Part shown: one piece after another, positions 32,945 through 36,119 of the stretch
Position numbering within the stretch: position 1 is the stretch's first letter
Layout: each line of letters begins with the position of its first letter
Source: Gemmataceae bacterium
GTDB lineage: Bacteria > Planctomycetota > Planctomycetia > Gemmatales > Gemmataceae
NCBI GenBank assembly: GCA_009691845.1
Contig: SIAJ01000058.1
Location: forward strand, 1 to 36,119
Reading direction: 5' to 3'
Length of the DNA: 36,119 nt
Notes under the pieces: model-generated
Told to the model about the DNA's origin: nothing
Seen by the model: only the letters and a program-made list of their open reading frames with translations
The model's database searches: none
Translations under genes and position numbers: made by a program

Positions 32945-33970
32945 ATGGTGAAGATCGACACGGGGCCCAGATGCATGAACGACCGGCACACTGACCGCAC
33001 GCCGCTTGTTGCCATGATCGCCCTGGGCGGAGTGCTCGCCTGGCTGGCGATCTCTCGGCCCGGCAATCTCGGCGGCGAACTCTCCGCATCGAAAATCATT
33101 CCTACGCTGGCGGCGATCGCAGCCGTCTGCTATGGCTCTTGGCGATTTCATAGCTACATCGCGGCACTCGCCACGCTTATCTTGTTTCGTTATCTGGATC
33201 CGACCGAACCAAACCGAGTTGCCTTTCTCGAACGCGGAACGGATGCGTCTCTTCTGGTCACGCTTTGGATCGGCATGATCGCAGCAACTCGGCAAGGGCG
33301 TCAAGGAAACCCACCTTGGCTGGTCGTACTGCTGCTCTCGGCCGGAGTTTCTCTCTTCGCCTGGTACGGCTATGGCTTGCCGACAGCGGAAGACACGATT
33401 TCCAGCGAACGCATGTCTCACCTGATGATCGCGGTCACCCTGCTGGCGTACTTTGTCGGCTACTTGGGTGTAACGGAGAAACGGAGCGATCGATTCAAGC
33501 TCCTGGGAATCACGGTTGGTGTGCCGATCGCCGGGCTGATCGCGGCGAAATTGATTCGGGGCGAGTGGCCACAACCGTGGTCAGGCGGCGACTGGGGCCA
33601 ACTTCTCAACGAGTGGAAGGACGCGATTGATCGTGGAAGCTGGAAGGAGGGCGTTTGGTGCTGGCCACTGCCCTGGGCGTGCGTGCTGCTCATTCTCTTC
33701 GGGCTGTGGCGAACGCTCGCTCGCGGTCGGAAGGAATATCAACTTGGCCGAGCGCCCGTCGCCTGGCTATTGTTCATCGCAGGCTGCGGCAGCATACTCG
33801 CACTCGGAGCCAGACCAATTGCCACGGACTCGCTGCTCCTCGCGGCGATCGGGGCGATTCTCTCCGTCTTCGGAATCGCGGACTTCATTCGGTCGGTCGT
33901 GGAACGCATTGCCCTTGAACCGCCCGAATCTGGGTCTTCGGTCGCGCCCAGCGTACCGTACAAGAAATGA
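32945..33970 (+). CDS. Multi-pass membrane protein of unknown function
   Basis: A 341-residue hydrophobic protein. The start is uncertain: ATG 32945 or ATG 32975, neither with a strong ribosome site. About nine membrane helices can be seen, for example LVAMIALGGVLAWLAI, PPWLVVLLLSAGVSLFAWYG, MIAVTLLAYFVGYLG, ACVLLILFGLWRTLA and APVAWLLFIAGCGSILALG. No conserved motif points to a transport or enzyme family. Loops carry several Trp and Arg residues. The stop codon lies inside a long terminator hairpin shared with ilvC. Confidence 0.75.
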   Translation: MVKIDTGPRCMNDRHTDRTPLVAMIALGGVLAWLAISRPGNLGGELSASKIIPTLAAIAAVCYGSWRFHSYIAALATLILFRYLDPTEPNRVAFLERGTDASLLVTLWIGMIAATRQGRQGNPPWLVVLLLSAGVSLFAWYGYGLPTAEDTISSERMSHLMIAVTLLAYFVGYLGVTEKRSDRFKLLGITVGVPIAGLIAAKLIRGEWPQPWSGGDWGQLLNEWKDAIDRGSWKEGVWCWPLPWACVLLILFGLWRTLARGRKEYQLGRAPVAWLLFIAGCGSILALGARPIATDSLLLAAIGAILSVFGIADFIRSVVERIALEPPESGSSVAPSVPYKK

Positions 33971-34014
33971 AAAATGCCAAATGGCTGAGCCACGCATTTG
34001 GCATTTTTCATTTC
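33964..34014. terminator. Bidirectional terminator between convergent genes
   Basis: A perfect 20-bp inverted repeat: 33964-33983 (GAAATGAAAAATGCCAAATG) and 33995-34014, with an 11-base loop. A and T tracts flank the ATGCCAAATG/CATTTGGCAT core on both sides, so it reads as an intrinsic terminator in either direction, for the membrane protein and for ilvC. Confidence 0.85.
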
Positions 34015-34027
34015 GCATTCGCTTCTA

Positions 34028-35077
34028 TCACCCCTGCTGCTCAGGCCGCAAATTGCGAACGGCCTTACCGGCGACCCACATTTCGCTGTCGGCGATTTCC
34101 TTGAGTTCCTTCTCAAGTTGCTGGCGATAGTCGGGCCGACTGTTCGCTTCGAGCGTTCGCCGCGTTTCTTCTCCGGTCTCCACAGACTTGTAGAGGTCCT
34201 CGAACACCGGCTTGCTGGCATCGCGGAATTTCTTGAACCAGTCGAGCGCGCCGCGCTGGGCAGTCGTCGAGCAGTTGGCGTACATCCAGTCCATGCCCTT
34301 CTCGGCGATGAGAGGGTACAGACTTTGCGTTGCCTCTTCGACCGTTTCGTTGAACGCCTCTTGCGGGCTGTGCCCGTGCGCTCGCAGCACTTCGTACTGG
34401 GCCAGCCAAAGGCCATAGATGGCCCCCATCAGCACGCCGCGTTCGCCGGTCAGATCGCTGATCACTTCCTTGCGGAATGTGGTCTCGAATAAGTAGCCGG
34501 AACCGATGGCGATGCCGAGCGCGAGGCAGCGATCTTTCGCTCGGCCCGTCGCATCCTGCTGAACCGCCCAGCTTGAATTGATGCCCTTGCCTTCGAGAAA
34601 GTGCCGGCGAACCGTGGTCCCCGATCCCTTCGGGGCACACAGAATCACGTCGATGTCATTCGGTGGAATCACGCCGGTCTGATCGCTGAACACGATCGAG
34701 AAGCCATGCGAGAAGTAAAGGGCCTTTCCCTTGGTCAGCAGCGGCTTCAGCTTTGGCCAGAAATCCTTCTGCCCCGCATCGGAGAGCAGGTACTGAATGA
34801 CCGTACCGCGCTTCGCCGCTTCTTCTAGCGGGAACAGGGTCTTGCCCGGCACCCAGCCATCCTCTTGGGCTTGCTGCCAACCTTTGGAGCCTTCACGCAG
34901 GCCGATGATGACGCTCAAGCCATTGTCGCGCATGTTGAGCGACTGGCCCTTGCCCTGCACACCGTAGCCGAGGACGGCGATGGTCTCGTTGGCAAGAATC
35001 TGCTTGATGCGTTCCGGCGGATAGTCCGAACGCTCGACGCACTGCTCGACCGTATTGCCGATGCGAATCTCTTTCAT
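34028..35077 (-). CDS. ilvC: Ketol-acid reductoisomerase (NADP+)
   Basis: A 349-residue class I enzyme. It converts acetolactate to dihydroxyisovalerate in valine, leucine and isoleucine synthesis. The nucleotide loop is VLGYGVQGKGQSLNMRDNG. The catalytic region has YFSHGFSIVF, APKGSGTTVRRHF, the Mg-binding DLTGERGVLMG, and later ATQSLYPLIAEKGMDWMY. It starts at ATG 35075-35077 and diverges from marR across a palindromic operator. That suggests the MarR protein controls one or both genes. No other ilv gene is adjacent. Confidence 0.96.
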   Translation of the reverse strand: MKEIRIGNTVEQCVERSDYPPERIKQILANETIAVLGYGVQGKGQSLNMRDNGLSVIIGLREGSKGWQQAQEDGWVPGKTLFPLEEAAKRGTVIQYLLSDAGQKDFWPKLKPLLTKGKALYFSHGFSIVFSDQTGVIPPNDIDVILCAPKGSGTTVRRHFLEGKGINSSWAVQQDATGRAKDRCLALGIAIGSGYLFETTFRKEVISDLTGERGVLMGAIYGLWLAQYEVLRAHGHSPQEAFNETVEEATQSLYPLIAEKGMDWMYANCSTTAQRGALDWFKKFRDASKPVFEDLYKSVETGEETRRTLEANSRPDYRQQLEKELKEIADSEMWVAGKAVRNLRPEQQG

Positions 35078-35146
35078 GGAAAGCCTCCCGGCGGCGACCC
35101 GTTGAGTCGCACGCTAAACGTGTTGATTTCCAATACGTTATCCGGA

Positions 35147-35185
35147 AAGTACCTTCACGTCAAGATACTTGACGTGAAGGTACTT
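35147..35185. promoter_or_regulatory. 39-bp perfect palindrome, likely MarR operator
   Basis: AAGTACCTTCACGTCAAG (35147-35164), ATA, then CTTGACGTGAAGGTACTT (35168-35185): 18-bp arms with no mismatch. It lies in the ilvC-marR divergent gap, 18 bases before the marR start. MarR-family dimers bind dyads of this kind (TTGACGTCAA-like half sites). Autoregulation, with or without control of ilvC, is inferred. Confidence 0.75.
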
Positions 35186-35203
35186 GGCAGTAGCCTGACC
35201 ATC

Positions 35204-35698
35204 ATGGACATCATCGACCGCATGAACGAGAAGTGGCGCGAGGTTCGCCCCGACCTGGATCCCGGACCGCTGGAGGTCGTTGGCCGCGTGCTCGTCCTGG
35301 CTCAGTATCTCGAACGCAGCGTGAACGAGGCACTGGCCAAGCACGAACTCTCGCTGGGGCAGTTCGACATCCTGGCCACGATGCGCCGTCGCGGGAAGCT
35401 CACCCCCACGCAACTCATGGAAAGCGTGATGCTCTCCAGCGGCGGGATGACGAATCGGCTCGATCGCCTGGAGGAGGCGGGACTCATTCGACGTGAAGCA
35501 GATCTGGAAGATCGTCGTGGGGTCGTGGTCGGCCTGACCCGCAAGGGGAAAGAATTGATCGACCTGGCGACGGAGTCGCGTTTTGCCGAAGCGAAGTCGT
35601 CTTTGTCGCCCCTGGGCGTTCGTGAGGTGCGAGAACTGTCAAGCTTACTTCGGACTTGGGTCGAACATGCAGAAGGAAAACAAATTAAGGAACTCTGA
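35204..35698 (+). CDS. MarR-family transcriptional regulator
   Basis: A 164-residue winged-helix regulator from ATG 35204. The recognition helix region is KLTPTQLMESVMLSSGGMTN, followed by the signature wing RLEEAGLIRREADLEDRRGV and VVGLTRKGKELIDL. The N-terminal helices give the dimer interface (VGRVLVLAQYLERSVNEALA). It most likely represses from the palindrome just upstream and releases on binding a small ligand. The frame is open further upstream, but those bases are the operator, so the shorter start is preferred. It overlaps a possible minus-strand ORF at its 3' end. Confidence 0.92.
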   Translation: MDIIDRMNEKWREVRPDLDPGPLEVVGRVLVLAQYLERSVNEALAKHELSLGQFDILATMRRRGKLTPTQLMESVMLSSGGMTNRLDRLEEAGLIRREADLEDRRGVVVGLTRKGKELIDLATESRFAEAKSSLSPLGVREVRELSSLLRTWVEHAEGKQIKEL

Positions 35699-35954
35699 GA
35701 CATCGAGCCAGTGCTCCGTCGGTGCGGCAAAGTCCTTTGGAATCAATCGAAAACGGAACAGGCTTTCTCGGTTGGATGACCCACTCATGTCCGTCATACA
35801 GGAGTTTTGCAGTTCGCTTTGGAGTAACGAACCGGATGGGGAGAAGCGGCCCAGCCGATGAGTCCGTTTTCCACAATGTCTTGACGCCGGCGTGCGACAC
35901 GCCACCGAGACCGGCTGGCTGTGGTGCTGCAGCACCGGCGACGCGACCCGGCAC
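35685..35954 (-). CDS. Possible small hypothetical protein, 89 aa
   Basis: A frame from GTG 35954 to TAA 35685, overlapping the marR 3' end by 14 bases. The middle (PLLPIRFVTPKRTAKLLYDG, HEWVIQPRKPVPFSIDSKG) reads like a folded protein. The first 30 residues (Ala/Gly-rich) do not, so the real start may be later or the gene may be a remnant. No family recognised. Codon use is less GC-biased than in neighbouring genes. Confidence 0.35.
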   Translation of the reverse strand: MPGRVAGAAAPQPAGLGGVSHAGVKTLWKTDSSAGPLLPIRFVTPKRTAKLLYDGHEWVIQPRKPVPFSIDSKGLCRTDGALARCLRVP

Positions 35955-36073
35955 TGGACAAGTTTCTTGTGGAGGAGTCTAGCCCAGATTATTCACCTGA
36001 ATTGATAACAAAGGCCTCCACTGTCGTCTAAAGGCTTATCTATAAGTCCTTTTTCCACGCCAGGGAGGCCATC

Positions 36074-36119
36074 GTGAGTTTACAGCCTGCTTCTTTGTTC
36101 GACCTCGATTTCTTTGAGC
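36074..36119 (+). CDS. Start of an unidentified gene (partial)
   Basis: GTG 36074 after a GGGAGG ribosome site opens MSLQPASLFDLDFFE, cut by the window edge. The leader is structured: GGCCTCC (36013-36019) pairs with GGAGGCC (36064-36070), which covers the ribosome site. An inner AAAGGCTTAT/ATAAGTCCTTT pair lies within. A transposase start is possible but cannot be shown from 15 residues. Confidence 0.35.
   Translation, partial: MSLQPASLFDLDFFE

Noticed and set aside
1..36119. tRNA-Sec (selC), other tRNAs, rRNA
   Set aside because: I looked for the T-loop and acceptor patterns on both strands by eye and found no cloverleaf. A tRNA search program would be decisive.

Overview
The window looks like a planctomycete chromosome, most likely a Gemmata-type relative. 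It is GC-rich and carries a DUF1559 protein with a prepilin-like N-terminus and two large Ser/Thr kinases. One kinase has an N-terminal cap typical of the phylum, and the window also holds a redoxin/cytochrome/copper-monooxygenase-like fusion. Archaeal-type C1-transfer genes (fwd) sit beside ordinary bacterial housekeeping genes. Many different palindromic repeats lie between the genes. Taxonomy is inferred from gene content only.

Layout. 1-2400: the end of a DNA polymerase III delta subunit, a 47-residue ORF and a secreted redox fusion on the minus strand. 2481-6938: an operon fwdD - small ORF - fwdB - fwdA - fwdC for a formylmethanofuran dehydrogenase complex. 7106-14663: a membrane receptor kinase, a DUF1559 protein, a TPR-like lipoprotein, a membrane-anchored coiled-coil protein with a coupled methyltransferase, and a DinB protein. 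14828-16906: a sugar-nucleotide epimerase, a VOC protein and an FHA protein. 16951-19742: selB, the selenocysteine elongation factor, translationally coupled to a double-GNAT acetyltransferase. 19934-24759: dnaA, tpiA (minus), an HD-domain protein and a second membrane kinase. 24974-30496: a phosphodiesterase/phosphatase (minus), about 900 bases with little coding, a PQQ-propeller protein and a secreted esterase. 30852-36119: gpsA, small ORFs, a probable cytochrome P450 relic, a membrane protein, ilvC and marR around a shared palindrome, and the start of a further gene at the edge.

Main result. fwdB is interrupted by one in-frame TGA at 3398-3400, at codon 116. This is the position where archaeal FwdB carries the cysteine or selenocysteine that binds the W/Mo centre. 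The frame continues intact with conserved sequence on both sides. A bSECIS-like hairpin (3419-3436, loop AGTT) has its loop guanine 27 bases after the TGA. selB lies about 13 kb downstream in the same window. Together these suggest a bacterial selenocysteine-containing formylmethanofuran dehydrogenase. It keeps the Fe-S cysteines and a separate molybdopterin-binding subunit D, so it resembles the redox-active archaeal enzyme.

The second theme is palindromic repeats. At least nine hairpin families sit between genes. One, with core GGAGCCTGAAGCG, supplies the stop codon of three genes and a variant ends a fourth. Another type is inserted in frame inside a kinase catalytic domain. No tRNA, rRNA, CRISPR array or complete insertion sequence was found.
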